NCBI RefSeq assembly: GCF_000518265.1
Contig: NZ_JADG01000004.1
Span: 980,563-1,044,562, forward strand
Source: Actinomadura oligospora ATCC 43269
GTDB lineage: Bacteria; Actinomycetota; Actinomycetes; Streptosporangiales; Streptosporangiaceae
Direction: 5' to 3'
DNA length: 64,000 nt
A program made the translations under genes and the position numbers. Position 1 is the stretch's first letter; the number at the start of each line of letters is the position of its first letter. The notes beneath the pieces were generated by a model, which saw only the letters and a list, made by a program, of their open reading frames with translations, had not been told where the DNA came from and ran no database searches. Positions 16,336 to 24,789 of the stretch are shown piece by piece.

Positions 16336-17535
16336 ATGACGACGCTCATCCTGGTGGTGCTGTGCGTCGTGGTCGGGGCGATGGAACTGTGGGCGGGACG
16401 GCAGAGCAAGGACCAGGCGCGCGCCTTCGCCCGCCGCGTGGACGAGCTGAACGACCAGGTCACCAAGCAGAACGGCGTGCTGGTGACGGTCGGCGAGCAG
16501 CTCACCGCCGAGCTGTCCCGGGTCAAGCGTGACGTCCTGCCCGCGCTCGACTCGCGGCTGCGCGACAACTCCGGGCAGGTCGAGGAGCTGGCCCGCCTGG
16601 TCCACCAGGCCGACTCCTACGTGCGCTCGCAGGCCGGGCGGCTGCAGGACCTGGAGCAGCAGCGGGTCACGCTGGCCGCGCTGCGCCGCAAGCTCGGCGA
16701 GCTGGAGACGTCGATGCGCTCGGTCACGGCGGGCGGCGACGCGGAGGTCGCCGGACGGGTGGACGAGGCGGTCGCGCGGCTGACCGAGGTGGAGCGCGGC
16801 GGCGCCGAGATGCTGGAGCTGCAGCGCGCCCTCACCCGCACCCTGGAGGACGTCGAGGACGTCGTCGCCGAGCTGCTCCGGTACACCGAGGGCGAGCTCG
16901 ACAGCGCCGTCGCGTCCGCGCTCGCGGGCCGTCCGCGGGTGGGCGGCGACGGCCTGTCGGTGACCGCGACCGGGCGGCTGTGGAGCCGGGACGAGCAGCT
17001 CCAGGACATCCTCGACGAGATGTACGAGGCGTGCCTGCGCGCCAACGGCCTCCAGGTCCGCTTCCGGACGGTCGAGGACGCCGACGGCGCGGGTCGCGGC
17101 GTTCCGGACCACCGCCGCTACTTCCTCGGCGGGCGCCAGATGGAGGAGCTGGCCGGGGCGTTCACCGCGCTGCTCATCTCGACCGGCGCCGACCTCGCGC
17201 CCGGCGGAACCCCGGCGGGCGCTCCCGCGGGTGGGCTCAGCCGCGAGCCCGCCGTCCGGCCGGTCGTCCCGGCGGGACGCGCCCCCGAGGACGAGGCGGC
17301 CCTGAAGTCGCTGCTGCGCGTGCTGTACGAGAGCGCGGGCGCGGTCGCGCAGATCGGGCCGCTGCTCGCCGTCCGGACCCGGGAGGAGCTGGTCGCGGCC
17401 GTGCTCGACCCGGCGCAGTCGCTGGAGCTGGAGAACGACGAGGTGTACTGGGACCCGTCGACCGCGATCGTCCGGCTCCGCCGCCTCCCGGCGCATCAGC
17501 TGTGGGAGCTGACCGCCTGGGGCGCGAGCGCGTAG
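16336..17535 (+). CDS. Membrane-anchored coiled-coil protein
   Basis: 399 residues from the ATG at 16336 (GAGGGG 4 nt upstream), so that an N-terminal signal anchor (TTLILVVLCVVVGAMELW) starts the protein. Residues ~25-190 are a long coiled coil with many Gln, Glu, Arg and Leu. The C-terminal ~200 residues are a compact region without recognised motifs. It lies 204 bp after the GlnH-like gene in the same direction and may be a further operon member. Its last 40 bp overlap the end of a convergent gene. Confidence 0.65.
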   Translation: MTTLILVVLCVVVGAMELWAGRQSKDQARAFARRVDELNDQVTKQNGVLVTVGEQLTAELSRVKRDVLPALDSRLRDNSGQVEELARLVHQADSYVRSQAGRLQDLEQQRVTLAALRRKLGELETSMRSVTAGGDAEVAGRVDEAVARLTEVERGGAEMLELQRALTRTLEDVEDVVAELLRYTEGELDSAVASALAGRPRVGGDGLSVTATGRLWSRDEQLQDILDEMYEACLRANGLQVRFRTVEDADGAGRGVPDHRRYFLGGRQMEELAGAFTALLISTGADLAPGGTPAGAPAGGLSREPAVRPVVPAGRAPEDEAALKSLLRVLYESAGAVAQIGPLLAVRTREELVAAVLDPAQSLELENDEVYWDPSTAIVRLRRLPAHQLWELTAWGASA

Positions 17536-18209
17536 GCGCGGACGGTCCGCTCGGCCGGGCCGCCGAGCCGCACGAACACCGGGCAGCGCGCCGTCCCGGT
17601 CCGCCGGTCGGCCTCGGCGCACAGCCCGACCCCGGATCCGCGGTCCAGCAGCACGACGTTCTGCACGGCCCGCGCGGCGCGCACCGCGTACGGCACCGAC
17701 GACGCGTCGCCCGGCTCGAAGAGCTCCTCGAACGTCAGCTTCCGCGCGAACCGGACGAGTCCCTCGGCGTCCACGACGCGGCTGCCGACGGCCGACGCGG
17801 GCCCGGCGATGACGATGCCGAAGCTCGGGTTCTCCTGGCCGCGCACGTAGATCTCGCGGTCGGGCTCCAGGCCCTTGCGCCTCTCGGGGAGGTGCAGCCC
17901 GAACCCGGACTCCCCCGCCACGAACGCGGGCGGCCCGAATCCCGGCGGCAGCGACGTCTCGGGGACGTCCCAGGGGGAGCCGCCGAAGCCGTCCTGCGGG
18001 GGCGCGCCGAACTCGCTGCGCCCCTGCGGCACGGCCACGGTGAACGTTCCGGGCGGCTCGGCCCAGCCCGGCATGTACACGCCGATGCCGCGTACCAGAA
18101 GCCGCCAGACGGGCCGTCCGGTGACGTCCGGGGTGAACGCCCCGCTGGGCCCGCGCGCGCCCACAGGCTCGGCTTCGGTTCCCGGCCAGGGTTCCCGCGC
18201 GGCGTCCAT
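17496..18209 (-). CDS. Hypothetical protein, convergent with the coiled-coil gene
   Basis: 237 residues if started at the ATG at 18209; three ATGs a few codons upstream are alternatives. Pro/Gly-rich with beta-type segments (WRLLVRGIGVYMPG, REIYVRGQENPSFGIVIAG, RAVQNVVLLDRGSG); no signal peptide, membrane helix or known motif. Its 3' end overlaps the 3' end of the plus-strand neighbour by 40 bp, an uncommon tail-to-tail overlap. Coding nature rests on codon bias and frame length only. Confidence 0.5.
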   Translation of the reverse strand: MDAAREPWPGTEAEPVGARGPSGAFTPDVTGRPVWRLLVRGIGVYMPGWAEPPGTFTVAVPQGRSEFGAPPQDGFGGSPWDVPETSLPPGFGPPAFVAGESGFGLHLPERRKGLEPDREIYVRGQENPSFGIVIAGPASAVGSRVVDAEGLVRFARKLTFEELFEPGDASSVPYAVRAARAVQNVVLLDRGSGVGLCAEADRRTGTARCPVFVRLGGPAERTVRAYALAPQAVSSHS

Positions 18210-18413
18210 GCGCAACATCATCATTACCAGAACGCGCGCGCACAAGGGCGAGTCGCGTCCCCAAGGGAATCCCCTCGTCCCGGGCGTCCCACGGGCCCGT
18301 CCCACCCCGCCCGCCCGGGGGCGCGGTGCCGTGAAGCTGCACCCTCGGCGAGTGCCCGGCGGCCATCCGGTCCGCTACCGTTGGGGCCAACAGATCACGA
18401 CGAGGACGCGACC

Positions 18414-18932
18414 ATGAACATGCAGGACATGATGGTCTTCCGGGACGCCGGATCGCGGACCGTCGACCGTTATCTGATGAACTACGAGGGCCACGTCATC
18501 GCGGTGCGGCAGCACCCGGCGACGCTGCTGCTGCCGGTCTCGGCCGCGTTCCTCACGCTCGTGCTGTGCACGGCCGTGAACGCGTTCACCGGCTTCGCCT
18601 GGATCTGGTTCCTGTGGATCGGCTCGCTCGGCTACCTGCTCTGGAAGGTCTTCGCCTGGTCGATCCAGTTCTTCCTGGTCACCGAGCACCGGATCATGAT
18701 GATCACCGGCGTGCTGAACCGCCAGGTCGCGATGATGCCGCTCGCCAAGGTCACCGACATCCGGTTCGACCGGTCGGTGCTCGGCCGGATGCTGGGGTAC
18801 GGCGAGTTCCTCATCGAGTCGGCGGGCCAGAACCAGGGCTTCGACCACGTCACCTACATGCCGTACCCGGAGCAGCTCTACCTCGAGGTGTCGTCCCTGG
18901 TCTTCGGCTCACGGGAAGCGTCCCCCGACTAG
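18414..18932 (+). CDS. PH-domain (bPH2-type) membrane protein
   Basis: 172 residues with two adjacent membrane helices (LLPVSAAFLTLVLCTAV; FAWIWFLWIGSLGYLLW). A bacterial PH-like domain follows: FFLVTEHRIMMITGVLNRQVAMMPLAKVTDI and RMLGYGEFLIESAG are typical of the YdbS/YdbT-like group. Probably a small inner-membrane protein with a cytoplasmic PH domain, function unknown. A TACCGT box at 18374-18379 would give a ~28-nt leader. Confidence 0.85.
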   Translation: MNMQDMMVFRDAGSRTVDRYLMNYEGHVIAVRQHPATLLLPVSAAFLTLVLCTAVNAFTGFAWIWFLWIGSLGYLLWKVFAWSIQFFLVTEHRIMMITGVLNRQVAMMPLAKVTDIRFDRSVLGRMLGYGEFLIESAGQNQGFDHVTYMPYPEQLYLEVSSLVFGSREASPD

Positions 18933-18947
18933 AAAACCGTGACGAAA

Positions 18948-18974
18948 CCCCCATCCGACCTGCCAGGATGGGGG
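18948..18974 (+). terminator. 9-bp hairpin covering the DinB-gene ribosome site
   Basis: CCCCCATCC (18948-18956) pairs with GGATGGGGG (18966-18974) across 9 nt. It follows the PH-domain stop by 16 bp, so it may terminate that gene. It also buries the G-rich ribosome-binding sequence of the next gene, whose ATG is at 18977. Confidence 0.5.
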
Positions 18975-18976
18975 GC

Positions 18977-19480
18977 ATGGAACGCATCCACGTGCCCGGC
19001 TCGGCCGACGAACGCGCCCGGCTGGCCGGTTTCCTCGAGGAGCAGCGGGTCAGCGTCCACCGCAAGTGTGACGGCCTCTCCGAGGAGTTCGCCCACAAGC
19101 ACCTGCTCGCGGCGACGTCCCCGCTGATGTCGATGGCCGGCCTGGTCAGCCACCTGCGCTGGGTCGAGCACTGGTGGTTCGAGCACGTCCTGCTGGACGA
19201 GCCCGAGCGCGCCCCCTGGACGGACGAGGACCCCGACGCCGAGTTCTACGTCGACGACGTCCCGCTCGCGCGGCTGCTCGACGACTACTCCCGCCAGTGC
19301 GCCCGCACGGACGAGATCGTCGCGTCCCTGCCTCTGGACCACGTCGCCGTGCACGCCCGGCGGGAGGTCGGCCACCCCACCGTCGCGTGGATGCTCGGGC
19401 ACATGGCCACCGAGACCGGCCGCCACGCCGGCCAGATGGACATCATGCGCGAGCTGATGGACGGCGAGACGGGCCTCTGA
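18977..19480 (+). CDS. DinB-like (DUF664) protein
   Basis: 167 residues, four-helix DinB/YfiT type. Likely metal-ligand histidines sit in VSHLRWVEHWWFEHV and in the C-terminal MLGHMATETGRHAGQMDIMREL, which is diagnostic of the DUF664 group. Members are often putative metal-dependent thiol transferases (mycothiol/bacillithiol linked), but no substrate can be named. ATG at 18977 has a GGGGGG site directly upstream. Confidence 0.85.
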   Translation: MERIHVPGSADERARLAGFLEEQRVSVHRKCDGLSEEFAHKHLLAATSPLMSMAGLVSHLRWVEHWWFEHVLLDEPERAPWTDEDPDAEFYVDDVPLARLLDDYSRQCARTDEIVASLPLDHVAVHARREVGHPTVAWMLGHMATETGRHAGQMDIMRELMDGETGL

Positions 19481-19481
19481 C

Positions 19482-20270
19482 ATGGACTCTGCGAACGTGA
19501 CGGAGACGCCCGCCCCGGAGGAGATCGCGGCCCGGCTGCGAAGGGCCGGATGCGTCTTCGCCGAGGACGAGGCGCAACTGATCATCTCCGCCGCGGCCAC
19601 CCCCGGCGAGCTGGACGCGATGGTCACGCGCCGCGCGAACGGCGAGCCCCTCGAGCACGTCGTCGGCTTCGCCGAGTTCCACGGCCTGCGGATCACGGTG
19701 GAGCGGGGCGTGTTCGTCCCGCGTCGCCGCACCGAGGCGCTGATCCGCGAGGCCGCCGCGCTGGCCCGTCCGGGCGCGGTCGCGGTGGACCTGTGCTGCG
19801 GCTCCGGCGCGCTCGGCGCGGCACTCGCCGCCGCCGTGGACGGCCTCGAACTGCACGCCGCCGACATCGACCCGGCGGCTGTCGCGTGCGCGCGCAGGAA
19901 CCTGCCGGGCGAACGCGTCCACGAGGGCGACCTGTTCGACGCCCTGCCCGGATCCCTGCGCGGACGCGTGGACGTGCTGCTCGCGAACGTGCCGTACGTG
20001 CCGTCCGAGGAGATCGGGCTGCTGCCCTCCGAGGCACGCGACCACGAGGCCCTCGTGGCCCTGGACGGCGGCGCGGACGGCCTCGGCGTCCTGCGCCGCG
20101 TCGGCGCCGAGGCCGCCGCCTGGCTCTCTCCCGGCGGCCACCTGCTCAGCGAGGTCAGCGAACGCCAGGCCGAGGCCGCCCTGTCCGCCTTCGCCGCGGG
20201 CGGCCTCGAACCCCGGATCGCGACCGACGAGGACTGGAACGCGACCGTCATCATCGGCCGCAGGCCCTGA
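19482..20270 (+). CDS. Putative protein-(glutamine-N5) methyltransferase, PrmC-related
   Basis: 262 residues, starting 1 bp after the DinB-like stop. Class I SAM methyltransferase: motif I VAVDLCCGSGALGAAL, acidic loop LHAADIDP, and the catalytic loop ANVPY where PrmC/HemK has NPPY. This NVPY variant marks a PrmC-related group of unknown substrate, so it should not be called prmC, which methylates release-factor GGQ glutamine. N-terminal ~75 residues form the helical substrate-recognition domain. Confidence 0.85.
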   Translation: MDSANVTETPAPEEIAARLRRAGCVFAEDEAQLIISAAATPGELDAMVTRRANGEPLEHVVGFAEFHGLRITVERGVFVPRRRTEALIREAAALARPGAVAVDLCCGSGALGAALAAAVDGLELHAADIDPAAVACARRNLPGERVHEGDLFDALPGSLRGRVDVLLANVPYVPSEEIGLLPSEARDHEALVALDGGADGLGVLRRVGAEAAAWLSPGGHLLSEVSERQAEAALSAFAAGGLEPRIATDEDWNATVIIGRRP

Positions 20271-20287
20271 CCCCGAACCGCGCCACC

Positions 20288-20320
20288 CGCGCCGGGCCGC
20301 CCGGCGAGCGGTCCGGCGCG
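20288..20320. terminator. Hairpin between convergent genes
   Basis: CGCGCCGG (20288-20295) pairs with CCGGCGCG (20313-20320), with additional GC pairing possible inside. It sits between the ends of the methyltransferase (+) and FAD oxidoreductase (-) genes. No T-run. Confidence 0.5.
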
Positions 20321-20327
20321 TCTCGGA

Positions 20328-21740
20328 TCAGCTGTCGAAGCCGAGGCCGAGGCGGTCGAGCAGGCCGAGCCACGGGCCCCGGCGTCCGGCGTTGCGGTCG
20401 GCGCGGGCGATCTCGCGCCGGGTCAGCTCGATGACGCCGTAGCGCAGCGGTTCGGGCGGGAACGGGACGGGCTTCGACCGGACCATCCTCAGCCGCGTCC
20501 GCTCGGTCTGCTCGCCGGGCCGCAGGCCGACGCCGAGCAGGTCGAGCATGACGTCCGCGCCGAACCGGGTGGCGCCGACGCCGAGCCCCGTGTACCCGGC
20601 GGCGTAGGCGAGGCGTCCGGCGTGCGCGGTGCCGTAGAAGGCGCTGAACCGGCTGCAGGTGTCGATGACCCCGCCCCACGCGTGGCTGAAGCTAAGCCCT
20701 TCGAGCTGCGGGAACGTGGTGAAGAAGTGCCGGGCGAGGGTGGCGAAGGTGCGCGGGCGCCGCTCCAGCTCGGCGTGCACGCCGTTGCCGTAGTGGTAGA
20801 TCGCGTCGTAGCCGCCCCACAGGATCCGGTCGTCCGCGGTCAGCCGGTAGTAGTGGAACTGGTTGGCGCTGTCGCCGACGCCCTGCCGGGCCCCCCAGCC
20901 GATGGCGGCCTTCTGGTCGGCCGACAGCGGCTCGGTGACCAGCGCGTAGTCGTAGACCGGGACGAGGTAGTGCCGCAGCCTGCGCAGCAACGGCGAGAAC
21001 GCCCCGGTCGCGAGCGCGACCCGGTGGGCGGTCACCGACCCGTACGCGCCGCTGATCGTCATGTCCCCGCGCCGGTCCGACGACAGGCCGGTGACGCGGG
21101 TGTTCTCGTGGACGCGGACGCCCAGCGAGCGGCACGCCTCGGCGAGCCCCCATGCGAGCCGGGCCGGATGGACCATCGCGACGCCGTCGCGGTCCCAGAG
21201 CCCGCCCAGGTAGGTCGGCGATCCGATCTGCGCGCGCACCTCGTCGGCGTCCAGCTGGACGAGTTCGTGGCCGAGACGCCCAGCGGTCTCGGCCTCCTCG
21301 CGCAGGCCGTCCAGCTGCCAGGGCTCGGTCGCGACGGCCAGCTCGCCCGTGCGCTCCCACTCGGCGTCGATGCCGTACCGGCTGAGCGTCTCGCCGATCT
21401 CGGTCAGGTTCTCCATGCCGAGGCGTTCGAGCAGCGGCATCTCGTCCGGCCAGCGTTCCATGCCGTTGCCGATGCCGTGCGTCAGGCTGGCGGCGCAGAA
21501 GCCGCCGTTGCGTCCGGAGGCGGCTCCGCCGACGCGGTCGGCCTCCAGCACCACCACGTCCAGGGACGGGTCGCGCTCCTTGGCGCGCAGCGCCGTCCAG
21601 AGGCCGCTGTAACCGCCGCCGATGACGGCGAGGTCGCAGGTGTGGTCCCCGACGAGCGCGGCTTCGGGTTCGGGTCGTCCACCGTCCGCCAGCCAGTACG
21701 AGACCGGCTCGGCGTCGGCGAGTGCCCTCAGCGGATTCAC
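20328..21740 (-). CDS. DAO-type FAD amine oxidoreductase (PuuB-like)
   Basis: 470 residues from the GTG at 21740 (GGGAG 8 nt upstream). FAD-binding DAO fold: CDLAVIGGGYSGLWTALRAKE near the N-terminus, VVLEADRVGGAASGRNGGF (typical of gamma-glutamylputrescine oxidase/glycine-oxidase relatives), and C-terminal YAAGYTGLGVGATRFGADV. Last gene of a leftward run after potABCD, 116 bp downstream of the permease, so it probably oxidises an imported polyamine or its glutamyl derivative. No gamma-glutamylputrescine synthetase is in the window, so direct amine oxidation is equally possible. Confidence 0.8.
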   Translation of the reverse strand: MNPLRALADAEPVSYWLADGGRPEPEAALVGDHTCDLAVIGGGYSGLWTALRAKERDPSLDVVVLEADRVGGAASGRNGGFCAASLTHGIGNGMERWPDEMPLLERLGMENLTEIGETLSRYGIDAEWERTGELAVATEPWQLDGLREEAETAGRLGHELVQLDADEVRAQIGSPTYLGGLWDRDGVAMVHPARLAWGLAEACRSLGVRVHENTRVTGLSSDRRGDMTISGAYGSVTAHRVALATGAFSPLLRRLRHYLVPVYDYALVTEPLSADQKAAIGWGARQGVGDSANQFHYYRLTADDRILWGGYDAIYHYGNGVHAELERRPRTFATLARHFFTTFPQLEGLSFSHAWGGVIDTCSRFSAFYGTAHAGRLAYAAGYTGLGVGATRFGADVMLDLLGVGLRPGEQTERTRLRMVRSKPVPFPPEPLRYGVIELTRREIARADRNAGRRGPWLGLLDRLGLGFDS

Positions 21741-21856
21741 ATTTCCAACTCCCTCGGTCCCGCCGCACCGACGCGGCGCGGCGGGGTGTTCCTCGTGCCC
21801 GATGGCCCTCCCGGCGGGCCGTCCGCGCAGAATCCGGGCGCGGACGGCCCGTCCGG

Positions 21857-22702
21857 TCAGGTGTGGCGCGCGCCGCGCCGGGCGGAGATCACGGCCAGCA
21901 CCACGCCGGCCGCGAAGATCAGGGTCCCCATCACGTTCACCTGCGGCGGCGTGCCGGTGCGGGTCGAGGCGTACACCCACAGCGGGAAGGTCACCGTCGA
22001 GCCGCTGGTGAAGTTGGTGATGACGAAGTCGTCGATGGACAGGGCGAACGCCAGCAGCGCGCCCGACATCACGCCCGGCATGATCATCGGCAGCGTGACC
22101 AGCCGGAACGTCGTGACCGGCCCGGCCCCGAGATCCTTGGCGGCCTCCTCCACCTTCGGATCGAGGCCGACCACCCGGGCCCGCACGGTCACCGCCACGA
22201 ACGAGATCGAGAACATCACGTGCGCGATCAGGACCGTCCAGTAGCCGCGCGGCAGGTCCAGGCTGACGAACATCGACAGCAGCGACGCGCCCATCACGAT
22301 CTCCGGGCAGGAGATCGCGGCGAACAGCACCAGGTTCGTCACGCCCTTGCCCCGGAACCGGAACCGGCCGAGCGCGATCCCGACGAACGTCCCGAGGACG
22401 GTCGTGATCACGGTGCTGAGCAGCGCGATCGACAGCGAGTTCCAGAGCGCCTGGGTCAGGTCGCCCTTGTCGAACAGGTGCCGGTACCAGCGGAGCGTGA
22501 AGCCCTCCCACTGGAAGTTCTGCTTGCTGTGGGTGTCGTTGAACCCGAACAGGATCATGATCCCGATCGGCAGCATCAGCCACGCGATGATCAGCCAGGT
22601 GTAGAGCCGCAGGCCGAGGCCGTCCCGCTCGACCCGCCGACGACGCCGCCGCACGGGGGCAGGCGCGGGGGTCGGCGCGGGCTTCTCCAGGGTCGTCGTC
22701 AT
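21857..22702 (-). CDS. potC: Polyamine ABC transporter permease, PotC-like
   Basis: 281 residues. Arg-rich cytoplasmic N-terminus, about six membrane helices and the permease EAA-type loop (EEAAKDLGAGPVTTFRLVTLP), followed by FALSIDDFVITNF, typical of PotC/YdcV. The ATG at 22702 overlaps the stop of the preceding permease gene (ATGA). Pairs with PotB in the membrane to form the channel. Confidence 0.9.
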   Translation of the reverse strand: MTTTLEKPAPTPAPAPVRRRRRRVERDGLGLRLYTWLIIAWLMLPIGIMILFGFNDTHSKQNFQWEGFTLRWYRHLFDKGDLTQALWNSLSIALLSTVITTVLGTFVGIALGRFRFRGKGVTNLVLFAAISCPEIVMGASLLSMFVSLDLPRGYWTVLIAHVMFSISFVAVTVRARVVGLDPKVEEAAKDLGAGPVTTFRLVTLPMIMPGVMSGALLAFALSIDDFVITNFTSGSTVTFPLWVYASTRTGTPPQVNVMGTLIFAAGVVLAVISARRGARHT

Positions 22703-23562
22703 CGTCCCGCCGCCTCCAGAACGTCCTCGGTGCCCAGCGCGCGGGCGTAGGCGAAGATCCCGACGAGCAGCAGCGCCATCAGGGAGAACGACAGCGCCGA
22801 CGCGAGCGCGTAGGAGCTGTTGTCGAAGTACTCGGTGCGGATGATGTGGCCGATCATCACGTTGTTCGGCCCGCCCAGCACCTCGGAGTTGACGTAGTCC
22901 GACGCCACCGGGACGAACGTCATGATCACCCCGGCGAACACGCCCGGCAGCGACAGCGGCAGGACGACCCGCAGGAACGCCTGCGTCCGGCTCGCGTACA
23001 GGTCGTAGGACGCCTCGATGATCCGGTAGTCGATCCGTTCCAGCGCCACGTAGATCGGCAGCACCATGAACGGCAGGAAGTTGTAGGTCAGCCCCGAGAT
23101 CACCGCGAACCCGCTGTCCAGGACGTGGAAGTCCTTCGGCAGCAGACCGTGGTTCCGCAGCGGCCCGAGCAGTGGCCCGTTGTCGGTCAGGACGAGCTTC
23201 CACGCGAGCGTCCGCAGCACGAACGACACGAAGAACGGCAGCAGGAGCAGGAACAGGTACGTCGACTTGCGCCGTCCGCCCTTGAACGCGATCCAGTACG
23301 CGGCCGGGTAGGCGAGCACGATGCACGCGACCGTCGCGATCAGGCCGTACCAGAGCGACCGCAGCAGCTTGTCGCCGTAGGTGTGGAAGCCTTCGGTGTA
23401 GTTCTGCCAGTGCCAGGTCTGCTTGAAGCCGTCGATGATGTTCCCGGTCATCAGCGACACCGAGAACATGAAGACCAGCGGGACGACGAAGAACACCGCC
23501 ATCCACAGCCCGCCCGGCAGGATCATCAGGTACGGGGACAGCGCCCCGCGCAGCCGTGCCAT
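22699..23562 (-). CDS. potB: Polyamine ABC transporter permease, PotB-like
   Basis: 287 residues with six predicted membrane helices; the EAA-like loop is IIEASYDLYASRTQAFLRVVLP, and the signature FLLLLLPFFVSFVLRTLAWK is typical of PotB/YdcU. Lies 3 bp after the binding-protein gene and overlaps the PotC-like gene by 4 bp. Confidence 0.9.
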   Translation of the reverse strand: MARLRGALSPYLMILPGGLWMAVFFVVPLVFMFSVSLMTGNIIDGFKQTWHWQNYTEGFHTYGDKLLRSLWYGLIATVACIVLAYPAAYWIAFKGGRRKSTYLFLLLLPFFVSFVLRTLAWKLVLTDNGPLLGPLRNHGLLPKDFHVLDSGFAVISGLTYNFLPFMVLPIYVALERIDYRIIEASYDLYASRTQAFLRVVLPLSLPGVFAGVIMTFVPVASDYVNSEVLGGPNNVMIGHIIRTEYFDNSSYALASALSFSLMALLLVGIFAYARALGTEDVLEAAGR

Positions 23563-23565
23563 CGC

Positions 23566-24789
23566 TCAGGCCCCCTGCGAGATCGTCTGGAAGACCTTCT
23601 GGTACCGCGGCAGTTCGGCGTTGCTGAGCGGCCGGTAGGTGCGCAGCTTGGCGTAGTCCGCGGCGGTCGGGAAGATCAACGGGCTGGTCGCGAGGCGTTC
23701 GAGGTCGGCCTTGTCCTCGCCGGTCGCGGCCGCCGCCTTCTGCTTGATCACGTCCTGGACGCCCGGCACCGGGGTCACGTAGTTGATGTACTCGGTCAGC
23801 GGCGCGTTGTTCTGCGGCGCGTACAACCAGTCCATCAGCCGGATCGCGTCCACCGGGTCGGCGGCGGTCTTCGGCAGCATCATGCAGTCGCTCCAGATCG
23901 TGCCGCCCTCCTGGGGCACCACGAACTTCACGTCCGGGCTCGACAGCGTGTACACGTCGCCGGACCAGGCCATCGTCAGCCAGACGTCGCCCTTGGTGAC
24001 GGCGTCGATGTAGCCCTGCTCGTAGTACTTGCGGACGATGCCCTGGTCGCGCTGCCTCCGCAGGACGTCGCCGCCCCGCTTCCAGTCGGCCTCGGTGGAC
24101 TTCTCCGGATCGATCCCGGCCGCGATCATGCCGAAGTTGCCGAGCTCCTGCGAGTCGCTCATCATCCCGACCCGGCCCTTGTACTTCGGGTCGAAGAGCT
24201 GCCGGATGCTGGTGATCGGCTCCTTCACGTACTTGGTGTTGTACGCGATGCCCGTCAGGCCCGACATGTACGGGACGCTGAACACGTTGCCCGGGTCGTA
24301 GGACCGCCGCTTCGCCTTCTCACTCGCGTACTTGGCGAAGTTCGGCAGCCGCTTGTGGTCGAGCGGCGCGAGGTACCCGAGCTCGACCAGCTCGGTGAAC
24401 TGGATGCCGTTGGTGACCACCATCAGGTCGAACCCGATCGACTGGTTCGCTGCCAGCGGCGCCTGGATCTTCCCGAACCAGTCCGCGGCCTCCTGGATGG
24501 CCTCCTTGTAGGTGACCGAGATCCCGGTCTCCTTGGAGAACTGCTTGATCGTGGAGTGGTCGTCCTCCATGTAGCCGGGCCAGTTCGCCCAGTTCACATG
24601 GCCTTTTCCGGTGCGTCCGCGCCAGTAGTCGTCGATCATCGCCTGGGTGACGACCCCGTTGCCGCCGCGTCCGGGGATGCTGCACGCCGAGAGCGCCGCC
24701 GCGCCCGCGAGAGCGCCCACGGCCCCGAGGAACCCGCGCCGCGTCGTCAGCCCGCGCCGCAGCGCCGGGTCGGCCGCGGGGCCCGTCAC
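23566..24789 (-). CDS. potD: Spermidine/putrescine-binding lipoprotein, PotD-like
   Basis: 407 residues from a GTG that overlaps the ATPase stop (GTGA). N-terminus carries a twin-arginine-like TTRRGFLGAVG and a lipobox (AALSAC), suggesting a Tat-exported lipoprotein. Mature part is a PotD-type binding protein: VNWANWPGYMEDD, FSKETGISVTYKEAIQ, VPYMSGLTGIAYNTK, LTMAWSGDVYTL. Residues of the acidic polyamine pocket cannot be assigned without alignment, so the exact polyamine is open. Confidence 0.88.
   Translation of the reverse strand: MTGPAADPALRRGLTTRRGFLGAVGALAGAAALSACSIPGRGGNGVVTQAMIDDYWRGRTGKGHVNWANWPGYMEDDHSTIKQFSKETGISVTYKEAIQEAADWFGKIQAPLAANQSIGFDLMVVTNGIQFTELVELGYLAPLDHKRLPNFAKYASEKAKRRSYDPGNVFSVPYMSGLTGIAYNTKYVKEPITSIRQLFDPKYKGRVGMMSDSQELGNFGMIAAGIDPEKSTEADWKRGGDVLRRQRDQGIVRKYYEQGYIDAVTKGDVWLTMAWSGDVYTLSSPDVKFVVPQEGGTIWSDCMMLPKTAADPVDAIRLMDWLYAPQNNAPLTEYINYVTPVPGVQDVIKQKAAAATGEDKADLERLATSPLIFPTAADYAKLRTYRPLSNAELPRYQKVFQTISQGA

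Noticed and set aside
19482..20270. Naming the methyltransferase prmC
   Set aside because: The catalytic motif is NVPY, not NPPY, and no prfA gene is adjacent; it belongs to the PrmC-related group of unknown substrate.
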